A stretch of 64,000 nucleotides of DNA from CBDDHT01 sp965227905 (GTDB lineage: Bacteria; Pseudomonadota; Alphaproteobacteria; Rhizobiales; Methyloligellaceae), in contig OZ245780.1 in the NCBI GenBank assembly GCA_965227905.1, forward strand, positions 434,001-498,000, in the 5' to 3' direction. Shown piece by piece: positions 17,701 to 26,190 of the stretch; position 1 is the first letter of the stretch; each line of letters begins with the position of its first letter. Both the position numbers and the translations under genes were made by a program. Below the pieces are notes generated by a model. That model made no database searches, was not told the DNA's origin, and was given only the letters and a program-made list of their open reading frames with translations.

Positions 17701-19598
17701 CAGAACCGTTCACCGTCATTGGCGTAGGAGATATGTCGGGCGATGTGTTCGGCAATGGCATGTTGTTGTCCAAGGCGACCAAACTACTGGCTGCATTCGA
17801 CCATCGCGATATCTTCATCGATCCCGACCCCGATCTCGGTCCAAGTTGGGAAGAGCGCAAACGTCTTTTCGATATCGCACGCTGCACCTGGCAGGACTAC
17901 AACAAGGATCTGATCAGCGAAGGCGGCGGTATTTTCCCGAGAAGCGCCAAGTCCATCAAACTGACCGACGCTATTCGCCAGATGACGGGCATCGAAGAGC
18001 AGAGCGTTACGCCGAACCAGCTGATCCGTGCCTTGCTGCAAGCAGAAGCCGATCTCTTATGGTTTGGAGGTATCGGCACCTATGTCCGCGCGAAGGGTGA
18101 AACGGATGACGATGCTGGCGATCGAGCAAATGATGCACTGCGTGTCACGGCTCGGGAGCTCAACTTCAAAGTCGTCGGTGAAGGTGCAAACCTAGGAATG
18201 ACGCAGGCCGCCCGCATCGAGTTCGCAACGGCGGGTGGTCGGGTGAACACGGATGCGATCGACAATTCCGCCGGCGTGAACTCGTCGGACCTCGAGGTCA
18301 ACATCAAGATTGCGCTCGGCCAGGCTATGGAAGATGGCAAGCTCACGCTGGAAGAGCGCAATGTCTTCCTTGCCGAGATGACGGAACAGGTCGCGGAATC
18401 CTGTCTGCTAAATAACTATCTGCAGTCACTTGCGATAAGCCTCATAGAGCGCCGCGGCCTTTCGGATCTTGGTTTTCAGACGCGGCTGATGCGCGACCTT
18501 GAACGCCGTGATCTCCTGGACCGACCGGTCGAAGGTCTGCCAAGCGACGGTGAAATCGCAGAGCGGCAAGCGCAAGGCGAGCCTCTTTCCAGGCCCGAGC
18601 TGGCAGTCCTCCTGGCCTATGGTAAAATCGATCTCTACAACGCGCTGATTGAATCGGATGTGCCGGACGACCCCTATTTCGAACAGTCCCTGGAAACATA
18701 TTTCCCAGAGAAACTGAGGGAACACTATCCCGATGAGATCAAGGCTCATCGCCTTCGCCGGGAAATCATCGCGACAGATTTGGCCAATGCCATTATCAAT
18801 CGTGGCGGTTCAACGATGTATGTCCGGCTTAAAGATGAAACGGGACACGCAGCCGAAGACATTGCGCTTGCCTTCACCGCTGCTACGGCAGTCTATGATC
18901 TTGGTTTGCTTTATGATGCGATCGATAAGCTCGACAACCGTATTTCCGGGCAACTGCAGCTGGACCTCTACCTGAAGGTTCAGGATCTCCTGCGATTGAA
19001 AACGGCCTGGTTCCTCAGGCACACTCATCTCGATGGCGGGCTCTCTGAGGCCATCAAGCTGTATCGCGACGGCATGGTCACGATCACCGAAGGGTTCGAC
19101 GACTGCCTGCCGGTTTCGCAGATTGAAGCGCTGGCAGAAACAGCCGCCGCGCTCGAATCCAAGGGTATCGACAAAGAGTTGGCAATGTCACTCGCCAGGC
19201 TCGATGTGCTTGTCGACGCACCCGACATCTCCTATGTCGCCGAAATCACTGGTCGGCCCGTGCTCGAGATGGCGGCGGTCTATTCAGCCGCCGGCGATTT
19301 CTTCCGACTTTCCTCTCTTCGGCATGCCGGCGAAGGATTGGCGGTCAATGACTATTTTGACCGGCTTGCAATCAACAGCATGTCAGGTGCTCTATCGGCG
19401 GCCCTTCGCGGCATCACCCAGGATGTTGTGCGGAGTGCGGACGGCAAGCAGGCATTGTTCGACGAGTGGTACGGTGCCAACAAATCCGCCGTCGATCGTG
19501 CCCGGTCCGCGATCGATGAAATTCTTGATGGCGGCGATCTTACGCTGTCGCGACTGACCGTTGCCGTCACGCATCTGCGCGATCTCGTGCCGGCTTGA
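14760..19598 (+). CDS. gdhB: NAD-specific glutamate dehydrogenase (large, 180 kDa class)
   Basis: A 1612-residue enzyme that oxidises glutamate to 2-oxoglutarate and ammonia with NAD, mainly catabolic. The length and layout match the large class of bacterial NAD-GDH: N-terminal ACT-like regulatory segments (residues 1-700), then the catalytic core with GGLRWSDRAQDFRTEVLGL, VIIPSGSKGGFVPK (substrate Lys region), VAADKGTATLSDTAN and GVGDMSGDVFGNGML (dinucleotide fold), followed by a long helical C-terminal domain. In this class the C-terminal and N-terminal parts carry allosteric sites. The gene stands alone with a 113-base upstream gap. The identification is secure; the symbol is used for this class in several genomes. 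Confidence 0.95.
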   Translation: MALAAESGEGALATRVEQIIRNSGHPEELAVQFARIFLATADEADLEGITPEGLAALVMRGWEFIVERTHGECRLRVINYDDIGAEPGPFTVIEILNNDMPFLVDSLMGEILERGHVVHMVSHPILHVKRTESGRIEGLAEAHEDDHATRKESYIHVHIARLEEAAERQELEETLSEILDDVGTVVRDWRSMVERINHAVSVYTNAPPPVPVADLAESIQFLKWLLANNFTFLGLRQLTFEGGAEQGELVPVDDSGLGILRDENVRVLRRGTSMVHMTPEIRKFFLAPAPLIVAKANVRSRVHRRAYMDYIGIKTFTEDGEIAGELRVVGLFTSAAYTSSVRKIPFLRHKTDLVMRRSGYPEDGHSGKALLNVLETFPRDELFQIDARNLYDVAMGIQKLELHPRARAFSRIDEFDRFVSIIVYVPRDRYSTEIRARICNFLAETYHGRVSAYYPFFPEGPLVRIHVIIGRFDGETPIRDEAFLETEIEKIVRTWKDGLTDTIHEAYDAADERPLLRKYAEAFPVGFQEAFPPSRALVDIERMERLGKDTPITIDFYDDDLTIPNRIRLALYNLEGPISLTRRVPILENLGFNVIDERSFTIAPEGLNGDGAVSFNDVVLETIDGEPIDLDVYGTPLEHCFLAVWRGEADNDHYNRLVFKAGLDWREAAAIRAYGSYLRQIRVPFGQAYMSDTLVRHTDVTKSLMELFRLRLDPNQPAGSLSPEEAEKQIVDRIEGALEEIPSLDEDRILRHFLNLIRSTLRTNFYQIGDDGILPPTIAFKFDSKLVEGAPSPRPYREISVYSPRVEGIHLRGGPIARGGLRWSDRAQDFRTEVLGLAKAQQVKNVVIIPSGSKGGFVPKKLPVGGSREDVQAEAVEAYKLFVSSLLSITDNLSGPDVINPEKVVRHDDNDPYLVVAADKGTATLSDTANAISTSRNFWLGDAFASGGSAGYDHKKMGITARGGWECVKRHFREMDRDIQSEPFTVIGVGDMSGDVFGNGMLLSKATKLLAAFDHRDIFIDPDPDLGPSWEERKRLFDIARCTWQDYNKDLISEGGGIFPRSAKSIKLTDAIRQMTGIEEQSVTPNQLIRALLQAEADLLWFGGIGTYVRAKGETDDDAGDRANDALRVTARELNFKVVGEGANLGMTQAARIEFATAGGRVNTDAIDNSAGVNSSDLEVNIKIALGQAMEDGKLTLEERNVFLAEMTEQVAESCLLNNYLQSLAISLIERRGLSDLGFQTRLMRDLERRDLLDRPVEGLPSDGEIAERQAQGEPLSRPELAVLLAYGKIDLYNALIESDVPDDPYFEQSLETYFPEKLREHYPDEIKAHRLRREIIATDLANAIINRGGSTMYVRLKDETGHAAEDIALAFTAATAVYDLGLLYDAIDKLDNRISGQLQLDLYLKVQDLLRLKTAWFLRHTHLDGGLSEAIKLYRDGMVTITEGFDDCLPVSQIEALAETAAALESKGIDKELAMSLARLDVLVDAPDISYVAEITGRPVLEMAAVYSAAGDFFRLSSLRHAGEGLAVNDYFDRLAINSMSGALSAALRGITQDVVRSADGKQALFDEWYGANKSAVDRARSAIDEILDGGDLTLSRLTVAVTHLRDLVPA

Positions 19599-19629
19599 GA
19601 CGGACACAATTCACCTATAGGGCGGTGGC

Positions 19630-21021
19630 ATGATGACGTCACCGCCCGACAATCCTCCACCCCCTCCCAATAGGGCTGGCGTCGCCGGCTGGGTCTTGTT
19701 CGACTGGGCATCGCAGCCGGTATATACCTTAGTCCTGACGTTTTTGTTTGCCCCGTATTTTGCAAGTGGATTCTTTGTAGATTCAGTTCAGGGCCAGGCG
19801 GTTTGGGGATACCTCATTGCCGGTTCGGGCCTTTTGGTAGCATTTGCGAGCCCAATCATAGGTGCCGTGGCCGACGTCACAGGGCGGCGCAAAATCTGGA
19901 TCGCCATCCTATCGGTATTCATGTTTCTTGGATTGTGCAGTCTATGGCTCGCCGCTCCGGGTGCGGAAGAACGTTTGTTCTATGTGGCCATGGGCCTCGT
20001 GGTTGCCCTCGTAGCGGCAGAGATCACGACCGTCTTCACCAATGCCATGATGGCGGATCTCGTCTCGGAAGACGCTCTCGGTCGTTTGAGCGGGACGGGA
20101 TGGGCGGTGGGCTATCTCGGGGGATTGGTCAGTCTTGCCGTCGCTGCCGGTCTCTTGGTCTCGGATCCAGAGACCGGGAAGACGATGCTCGGTGCAACGC
20201 CGCTTCTACCACTCGACAGCGCGGCGCGAGAAGGCGACCGGATTATCGGACCGTTTTCAGCGATTTGGTATTTGATATTCGTCATTCCGCTATTTCTTTT
20301 CACGCCGGATAGCCCTGGCACGGGCGCAAGTGCCGGCTCTGCTGTTCGGGCCGGTCTGAAACAGCTCATGGAGACATTCCTGCACCTCAAGAACTATGCC
20401 GGAGCGATGCGTTTTCTCGTTGCACGAATGCTCTATGCGGATGGTCTTGGTGCAATTTTTGCCTTTGGCGGCCTTTATGCTGCTTCCGTCTTTGGCTGGC
20501 GAACGATCGATCTGGGAATGTTCGGCATTCTTCTCACGATCACTGGAGCAATCGGCGCATTCGTGGGCGGCATCCTGGATGACAAGTTCGGCGCACGGAC
20601 TGTGATTATTGCAACCTTGCTTGGTCTGGCGATCGGCGCGATCGGTGTGATCTCTGTCGACGCGAGGAGCGTCCTTTTTGTTATCGACGTCACGCCGAAG
20701 GCACCCGGGAGTGGCACATTCTCGTCGCCGGCCGAGCATGTCTATCTGGCATTTTCGGTTCTTCTCGGTCTTGTGGCCGGCCCGCTGCAATCGGCTAGCC
20801 GCTCTTATTTTGCGCGTCTGGCACCGGCGAACATGCGGAACGAGTTTTTTGGACTCTATGCATTCTCGGGAAAAATCACCGCCTTCGCGGCGCCGCTGCT
20901 CGTCGGTAGCGTCACAGCCTGGACAGGCAGCCAAAGACTAGGGATCGGAACTGTTCTCATTTTCATCTTTGCCGGCCTCGCTATCATGATGACGGTACGC
21001 GAGGCATCAAAGGCACGCTGA
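19630..21021 (+). CDS. UMF1/Atg22-type MFS transporter
   Basis: A 463-residue integral membrane protein with about 12 hydrophobic helices. The family markers are GWVLFDWASQPVYTLVLTFLF near the N-terminus, then FFGLYAFSGKITAF and a domain-centre with GAVADVTGRRKIWI. This is the UMF1 family of MFS proteins, related to yeast Atg22 (vacuolar amino-acid efflux). Bacterial members are widespread and their substrate is unknown; amino-acid export would fit the neighbour NAD-glutamate dehydrogenase, but that is speculation. The start after a 31-base gap from gdhB suggests they may share a transcript. A Pro-rich N-terminal tail (PPPPPN) precedes the first helix. Confidence 0.85.
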   Translation: MMTSPPDNPPPPPNRAGVAGWVLFDWASQPVYTLVLTFLFAPYFASGFFVDSVQGQAVWGYLIAGSGLLVAFASPIIGAVADVTGRRKIWIAILSVFMFLGLCSLWLAAPGAEERLFYVAMGLVVALVAAEITTVFTNAMMADLVSEDALGRLSGTGWAVGYLGGLVSLAVAAGLLVSDPETGKTMLGATPLLPLDSAAREGDRIIGPFSAIWYLIFVIPLFLFTPDSPGTGASAGSAVRAGLKQLMETFLHLKNYAGAMRFLVARMLYADGLGAIFAFGGLYAASVFGWRTIDLGMFGILLTITGAIGAFVGGILDDKFGARTVIIATLLGLAIGAIGVISVDARSVLFVIDVTPKAPGSGTFSSPAEHVYLAFSVLLGLVAGPLQSASRSYFARLAPANMRNEFFGLYAFSGKITAFAAPLLVGSVTAWTGSQRLGIGTVLIFIFAGLAIMMTVREASKAR

Positions 21022-21096
21022 CATGATTTCGTTTGGCGATCGTGGTTCCGTTACCCATCTTATTGGTATCGATACCGACCCGGATCGTGAGATTTC

Positions 21097-21897
21097 ATGG
21101 TTTGCGAAAAAACGCTCGGCAGAGCGCGCGACAAACTGGATGCTGCTAAAACGGTTGTCTTTCTTACCGGTGCGGGGATTTCGGCAGAATGCGGCATCCC
21201 GACCTTTCGTGATAGCGATGGTCTTTGGAGCAAGTATCCGCCTGAAGTCTTCGGAAATCTGCGCGGTCTCTTGACGGTTGCCCGCCTGCGGCCTCAGCTC
21301 TTCGCGTGCTTTCTCTATGATTTCATCGAGCCACTTGTGACGGCCCAACCAGGTCCTGCGCATTCGGCAATCGCTGAATTGCAGGCGCGCAAGGCGGTGA
21401 CAGTTTTCACGCAGAATGTTGATGGTTTGCATCAGCGCGCCGGCTCGGAGAACGTGCAGGAGCTTCACGGCACCATGTTCGAGACCGTGAACCTGATCAC
21501 AAGGCGTGTTCGTGGACTGTCGCGCGATCAGATGCAGCAAGCCCTGAAGCAGCTCGATCCGCTCAGACTCCGCAAAGCCGGGAAAATCCGAATGTTTCGT
21601 GCCATGAGCCCGGTCATTCGCTTGGGGCTCTGGGGCCTTTGGATACCCAATGTTGTGCTCTTCGGCCAGTCGCTGCCAAAGAAGCCTTGGCAAGTCGCCC
21701 ATGACGCCATTGGCACGTGTGATTGTATGGTGGTTGTCGGAACATCGAGAACCGTTATGCCGGCAGCCGGCCTGGTTACAAGTGCCGAACAGGCGGGAGC
21801 AACAATCATTCATATCGACCCGGAAGCGCGTGGCGAAGGTCTTTCGCTTGCTGGTAAAGCATCGGCGCTGCTGCCGCGCCTGTGTGGCAGAGGCTGA
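21097..21897 (+). CDS. Sir2 family NAD-dependent protein, lacking the zinc cysteines
   Basis: A 266-residue Sir2 protein. The NAD site is intact: GAGISAECGIPTFRD (residues 25-39), TQNVDGLHQRAGS (105-117) with the catalytic His124 in ELHG, then NVVLFGQSLP (185-194) and VVVGTS. Sirtuin deacylases normally carry four Cys in a zinc ribbon after the catalytic His; here residues 126-183 contain no Cys at all and instead have a basic, helical insert (RRVRG, DQMQQALKQL, RLRKAGKIR). The protein may therefore be an atypical deacylase, an ADP-ribosyl transferase or an NAD hydrolase. The start has only a weak ribosome site (GTGAG). It lies 75 bases after the MFS gene. Confidence 0.8.
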   Translation: MVCEKTLGRARDKLDAAKTVVFLTGAGISAECGIPTFRDSDGLWSKYPPEVFGNLRGLLTVARLRPQLFACFLYDFIEPLVTAQPGPAHSAIAELQARKAVTVFTQNVDGLHQRAGSENVQELHGTMFETVNLITRRVRGLSRDQMQQALKQLDPLRLRKAGKIRMFRAMSPVIRLGLWGLWIPNVVLFGQSLPKKPWQVAHDAIGTCDCMVVVGTSRTVMPAAGLVTSAEQAGATIIHIDPEARGEGLSLAGKASALLPRLCGRG

Positions 21898-22058
21898 TCT
21901 TTGGCGGCATCAGCTTCAATCTCAACCAGGCATTCGGGTACTGCGAGTCTTGGATATTCTCGGTGAGCGCAAGTCGATTGATGGCAGATTTTCTTGTCCA
22001 AAAACAAAGCGAAAGTTGCGCCATTGGGGTATCATCGTAATTAGGAGGGGGTAGTCCT

Positions 22059-22544
22059 ATGAACACGATACTCGTTCCGGTCGACGGTTCCGGCCACGCC
22101 TTCAAGGCGCTTCGCATTGCATGCGATCTTGCCGCAAAGCATGGCGGTCGCATCGCGCTTCTGCACGTTCTTGCCGAGCATAGATCGGCGGATGAGTTTC
22201 TCGAGATGGATGCTGCAGGGTCATTCGACCAAGACTTGGAACAAACTCTCAAGGAAATCGATCAATCCGCGAAAACCGTTCCCGAGTACCTGCTTCATGC
22301 CGTCGGTAAGGCGATATTGGATCAGGCTGCTGGTCGAGCGGCTCGACAAGACCTCGACGTCGATATCCTGCCAATTGAGCGTGGTGCGCCGGCGGAGTGC
22401 ATTCTGGTGGCTCGCAATCGCAGTGGCGCCAACACGATTGTCATGGGGTGCCGCGGCTCAAGCCGCTCCGGGGGGACATCGATGGGTAGCGTGTCCAGCG
22501 TCGTCTTTGAAAAGGCCGATTGCACATGCATTGCTGTCAAATGA
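22059..22544 (+). CDS. universal stress protein (UspA family)
   Basis: A 161-residue single Usp domain. It begins TILVPVDGSGHAFKALRIA and ends with the ATP-binding pattern MGCRGSSRSGGTSMGSVSSVV (residues about 134-154, the Gly-2x-Gly-9x-Gly-Ser loop), so it is likely the ATP-binding type. Usp proteins aid survival under starvation or oxygen limitation. A strong ribosome site (AGGAGGGGG) precedes the ATG. The next gene, 123 bases on, encodes a bd-type oxidase with an Fnr-like box, so a joint role in micro-oxic or stress physiology is plausible. Confidence 0.9.
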   Translation: MNTILVPVDGSGHAFKALRIACDLAAKHGGRIALLHVLAEHRSADEFLEMDAAGSFDQDLEQTLKEIDQSAKTVPEYLLHAVGKAILDQAAGRAARQDLDVDILPIERGAPAECILVARNRSGANTIVMGCRGSSRSGGTSMGSVSSVVFEKADCTCIAVK

Positions 22545-22610
22545 TCCGGATGCCTGGAGGACGTTGAAGCGTTCCTGCAGTCACTGCTTCGAATTGTTAC
22601 ATTCCGGACT

Positions 22611-22624
22611 CTGACCAGAGTCAT
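22611..22624. promoter_or_regulatory. Fnr/FixK-like box upstream of cioA
   Basis: CTGACCAGAGTCAT matches the TTGAC-N4-GTCAA layout at 8 of 10 half-site positions. The centre is about 50 bases before the cioA start codon, compatible with activation from around -41.5 with a short leader. It resembles the boxes at 29614, 29656, 35913, 36015 and 44319. Confidence 0.5.
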
Positions 22625-22667
22625 CATGTTAGAGTAACGGCTTGGGGCGAGAGATCGGTGGTATCGT

Positions 22668-24059
22668 ATGGAACTCGACGCACTGCTCCTATCGCGAATT
22701 CAATTCGCCTTCGTCATATCGTTCCACATCATTTTTCCGTCTTTCACGATCGGGTTGGCGTCATGGTTGGCTGTGCTCGAGGCCATGTGGCTGCGGACGG
22801 GCGAGAGCCGATATCGGAGCCTCTATGCATTTTGGAGCAAGATCTTTGCCGTAGCATTCGGCCTCGGCGTCGTCTCGGGCATTGTGATGAGTTACCAGAT
22901 CGGCACGAACTGGAGTGCCTTCAGTGTCGCAACAGGCAATGTCCTTGGACCGCTCTTCAGCTATGAGGTTCTAACAGCTTTTTTCCTCGAAGCTGGCTTT
23001 CTCGGGATCATGCTTTTCGGTTGGGGCCGGGTCAGCCCAAAAGTTCATTTTGCTGCGACGCTCATGGTCGCGATCGGCACGCTCATCTCGACATTCTGGA
23101 TCCTTTCGGCCAGCAGCTGGATGCATACTCCGCAAGGTTTTGCACTCAAGGATGGCATCTTTCATCCTGTTGACTGGTGGGCGATTGTCTTCAATCCGTC
23201 ATTTCCCTATCGCCTTGTCCATATGGTGCTGGCGGCCTACTTGACGACCGCCTTTGTCGCTGCAGGTGTGGGCGCCTGGTACCTGGTAAAGGGGCGGTTT
23301 CCCGAGCATGCCAGAACAATGCTGAGCATGGCCCTTGGATTGATCGTCATCGTTGCACCCCTTCAGATTCTCGCCGGCGATCTGCATGGTTTGAATACAC
23401 TTGAGCATCAGCCCGCAAAGATCGCCGCCATGGAAGGGCATTGGGAAACCAAGAAGGGTGCACCGCTTGTTCTCTTCGGAATTCCCGACGAGGAGACGGA
23501 GTCCAATCGATTTGAAGTCGCCATTCCCAAGCTTGGAAGCCTGATTTTGACGCATGATCCTGACGGCGAAGTGCGCGGACTAAAGGAGTGGGACCCCAAC
23601 GACAGGCCTCCGGTCTTCATCGTATTCTGGTCGTTCCGGTTCATGGTGGCGATCGGACTCCTAATGGCGCTGGTCGGCATATTGGGATTGTATCTGCGAT
23701 TGCGCGGACGCCTCTACGACACACGATGGTTCCTGCAGCTTTGCCGCCTATGCTCACCGCTCGGATTCATCGCTATCCTGTGTGGTTGGATAACAACCGA
23801 GGTTGGCCGGCAGCCATTTCTGGTTCATGGATATTTGCGGACGGCAGATGCGGTTTCGCCGATACCGGCAGGCTCTGTTCTCTTTTCACTTGTCCTGTTC
23901 GGCACAGCCTACTTCCTGGTGTTCATTGCAGGCGCCTATTACATCCAGCGGATACTCCAGAGGGGACCTGTGGAGCCGACAGATGATGGTCCATCGGTTG
24001 CGAAGCGGCCTGCCCGGCCGCTTTCTGCCGCAGATCAACCATTCGGTGCGGCAGAATGA
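22668..24059 (+). CDS. cioA: cytochrome bd-type (CIO) quinol oxidase subunit I
   Basis: A 463-residue membrane subunit that carries the haems and oxidises ubiquinol. The start MELDALLLSRIQFAFVISFH contains the haem ligand His20; FFLEAGFLGIMLFGW is the Glu-containing conserved helix; SASSWMHTPQGF and the Q-loop start MEGHWET follow. The Q-loop is of the short type seen in cyanide-insensitive oxidases (CIO), which do not always show the bd spectrum. The length (463) also fits CioA better than the longer E. coli CydA. It overlaps cioB by 4 bases (ATGA). An Fnr-like box lies about 50 bases upstream of the start, suggesting oxygen-dependent control. Confidence 0.93.
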   Translation: MELDALLLSRIQFAFVISFHIIFPSFTIGLASWLAVLEAMWLRTGESRYRSLYAFWSKIFAVAFGLGVVSGIVMSYQIGTNWSAFSVATGNVLGPLFSYEVLTAFFLEAGFLGIMLFGWGRVSPKVHFAATLMVAIGTLISTFWILSASSWMHTPQGFALKDGIFHPVDWWAIVFNPSFPYRLVHMVLAAYLTTAFVAAGVGAWYLVKGRFPEHARTMLSMALGLIVIVAPLQILAGDLHGLNTLEHQPAKIAAMEGHWETKKGAPLVLFGIPDEETESNRFEVAIPKLGSLILTHDPDGEVRGLKEWDPNDRPPVFIVFWSFRFMVAIGLLMALVGILGLYLRLRGRLYDTRWFLQLCRLCSPLGFIAILCGWITTEVGRQPFLVHGYLRTADAVSPIPAGSVLFSLVLFGTAYFLVFIAGAYYIQRILQRGPVEPTDDGPSVAKRPARPLSAADQPFGAAE

Positions 24060-25072
24060 TTGCGATGGATGAAACGCTCTTCCCGCTGATCTTCGCCGGT
24101 ATTATTGGATTCGGCGTGTTCATGTATGTCCTGATGGACGGGTTCGACCTGGGTGTCGGAATCCTTTTCCCGTCAGCGCCTTCCAACAAAGACCGTGACG
24201 TGATGATGAACACAGTCGCACCGATCTGGGACGGCAACGAAACCTGGCTTGTGCTTGGCGGTGCCGGTTTGTTCGGCGCATTCCCCCTTGCCTATGGCGT
24301 CCTCTTGTCGGGTCTGTACATTCCATTGCTTGTCATGTTGATCGCCCTTGTCTTTCGCGGGGTCGCCTTCGAGTTTCGTTTCAAGGCGAACAGGAGCCGC
24401 TTTCTTTGGGATATCGCTTTCTCGGCCGGGTCCATCACCGCTACCTTTGCCCAGGGTGTGGCATTGGGTGCCTTCGTCCAGGGGATTGCCGTCGAGAACG
24501 GCGCTTATGCCGGTGGCGCATTCGATTGGCTTACCCCGTTCAGCCTATTGACCGGCGTGGCGTTGATACCGGGCTACGCCCTTTTGGGGGCGACATGGCT
24601 TGTTCTCAAGACGGAAGGCGCGTTGCAGGACTGGGCCTATGAAGTTGCCCTGCGCCATTTGCTTGGCGTCATTCTGTTCATGGGTGCAGTAAGTCTCGCA
24701 ACGATCACCCTGGACACACACATTCCAGAGCTCTGGTTCTCGTGGCCGAATATCGCCTGGCTGGCACCTGTGCCCGTTGCTGTCGCGTTTGCGTCGCTGG
24801 CGTTATACCGCGCGCTGAAACTGCGAGCGGAGTTATCGCCATTTCTTCTCTCCATGTTCTTGTTTTGGCTCGGCTATAGCGGTCTCGCCATCAGTGTGTG
24901 GCCGAACATCATCCCTCACACCGTGAGCATCTGGGAGGCGTCCTCGCCTGTTGCCACGCAGGAATTCATGCTTTGGGGCTTTGTGATCCTGATACCCATA
25001 ATTCTCTCCTACACTGCGTATTCCTATTGGGTCTTCAGAGGGAAAGTGACGGCTGACGGGGGCTATCACTAG
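24056..25072 (+). CDS. cioB: cytochrome bd-type (CIO) quinol oxidase subunit II
   Basis: A 338-residue subunit with about eight or nine membrane helices. The typical beginning is present: MYVLMDGFDLGVGIL, then NTVAPIWDGNETWLVLGGAGLFGAFPLAY split across residues 45-75, and VFRGVAFEFRFKA. These are hallmark residues of CydB/CioB. It overlaps cioA by 4 bases and no cydX-like small subunit gene is visible directly downstream: the 170 bases after the stop contain no short reading frame with a convincing membrane helix. No cydDC assembly genes are in the window, which is usual for CIO systems. Confidence 0.93.
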   Translation: MIAMDETLFPLIFAGIIGFGVFMYVLMDGFDLGVGILFPSAPSNKDRDVMMNTVAPIWDGNETWLVLGGAGLFGAFPLAYGVLLSGLYIPLLVMLIALVFRGVAFEFRFKANRSRFLWDIAFSAGSITATFAQGVALGAFVQGIAVENGAYAGGAFDWLTPFSLLTGVALIPGYALLGATWLVLKTEGALQDWAYEVALRHLLGVILFMGAVSLATITLDTHIPELWFSWPNIAWLAPVPVAVAFASLALYRALKLRAELSPFLLSMFLFWLGYSGLAISVWPNIIPHTVSIWEASSPVATQEFMLWGFVILIPIILSYTAYSYWVFRGKVTADGGYH

Positions 25073-25244
25073 GTTTTCCAAGTCCTATCCATTGAATCAG
25101 GTCGGGTGCGCATTTCGTCGCGCCTCCCTTCTGACCGATTGCAACGGCGCTTTGTCGCAGGCAAGCTCGAATTGCCCCATTTTTCGAGCAGAACCAAGCT
25201 GGAAGATGACGGTTTGCTCGGTTTAAAAGATGAGGTCGGCCGCT

Positions 25245-26138
25245 ATGGCGAATCTGGATGCTGCGCCTGCGCTTGAAGAGTTGGACGACCGCAAGGGGGT
25301 CTGGCAGACGGCGTTCAGTTTGATGATCAGACAGCCAATTGGCGCGCTGGGCTTTTTCATCGTTATCTGCATCATATTCATGGGTGTCTTCGCACCCTAC
25401 ATTACAGGGCACGATCCCGAGGGGGTTGCGTTCCAGAATATGCTTCAGCCTCCAGGGGCGGAGTATCTGCTGGGAACGGACCAGTTCGGCAGGGATATCC
25501 TGACGCGCATTCTCTATGGCGCCCGAACCGCGCTGTTTGTGGGGTGTACTGCGGCAATATTCGGGTCGACCATTGGCCTCGTTCTTGGTGTGACCAGCGC
25601 GTATCTCGGCGGCCGTGTCGATCTGGTCTTCCAGAGAGTGAGTGACGTCTTTCAGGCCTTTCCACTGATCATCATGGCGTTGGCAATCGTTTCGATCTTC
25701 GGCCCAAGTACGACCAACGTCATCATCGCCATCACGATCCCGTTCATTCCCGACTGCGCTCGTGTGGTCCGGTCAAGCGCTTTGGCCATCCGTCAAATGC
25801 CCTTTATCGATGCTGCCCGTGCCAATGGCTTTTCCGTCGCGCGCATCGTGCTGCGCCATATCGTTCCCAATGTCATGGCGCCATACTTGATCATGCTGAC
25901 CACATTCATCGGCCATGCCATCTTGCTGGAAGCGTCGCTCTCCTATCTCGGTCTCGGTGTTCAGGAGCCGACACCGGCATGGGGCCTCATGCTTCAGGGC
26001 GGTGCCGAGGAATATGTTGAGAGCGCACCATGGCTCGCGATCTGGCCGGGTGTCGCGATCAGTCTCGCGGTGTTCGGATTCAATATGTTCGGCGATGCGG
26101 TCCGAGACGTGCTCGACCCCAAACTACGTTCACAGTAG
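25245..26138 (+). CDS. DppC/OppC-type ABC transporter permease
   Basis: A 297-residue permease of the peptide/nickel family. About six membrane helices; the N-terminal first helix is followed by a large periplasmic loop containing YLLGTDQFGRDILTRILYGART, the hallmark of DppC/OppC/NikC proteins. The EAA-type loop DAARANGFSVARIVLRHIVPN is present. The normal operon partners (binding protein, DppB, two ATPases) are absent on both sides, so this is an orphan permease, possibly left over from a broken operon or working with distant partners. I chose ATG 25245 with GAGG upstream; ATG 25230 is an alternative that adds five residues. Confidence 0.85.
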   Translation: MANLDAAPALEELDDRKGVWQTAFSLMIRQPIGALGFFIVICIIFMGVFAPYITGHDPEGVAFQNMLQPPGAEYLLGTDQFGRDILTRILYGARTALFVGCTAAIFGSTIGLVLGVTSAYLGGRVDLVFQRVSDVFQAFPLIIMALAIVSIFGPSTTNVIIAITIPFIPDCARVVRSSALAIRQMPFIDAARANGFSVARIVLRHIVPNVMAPYLIMLTTFIGHAILLEASLSYLGLGVQEPTPAWGLMLQGGAEEYVESAPWLAIWPGVAISLAVFGFNMFGDAVRDVLDPKLRSQ

Positions 26139-26190
26139 GGAGGCGCCCGACTCTATTGTCTGTCGGACGACCTCTTGTTGGAATAAGAAT

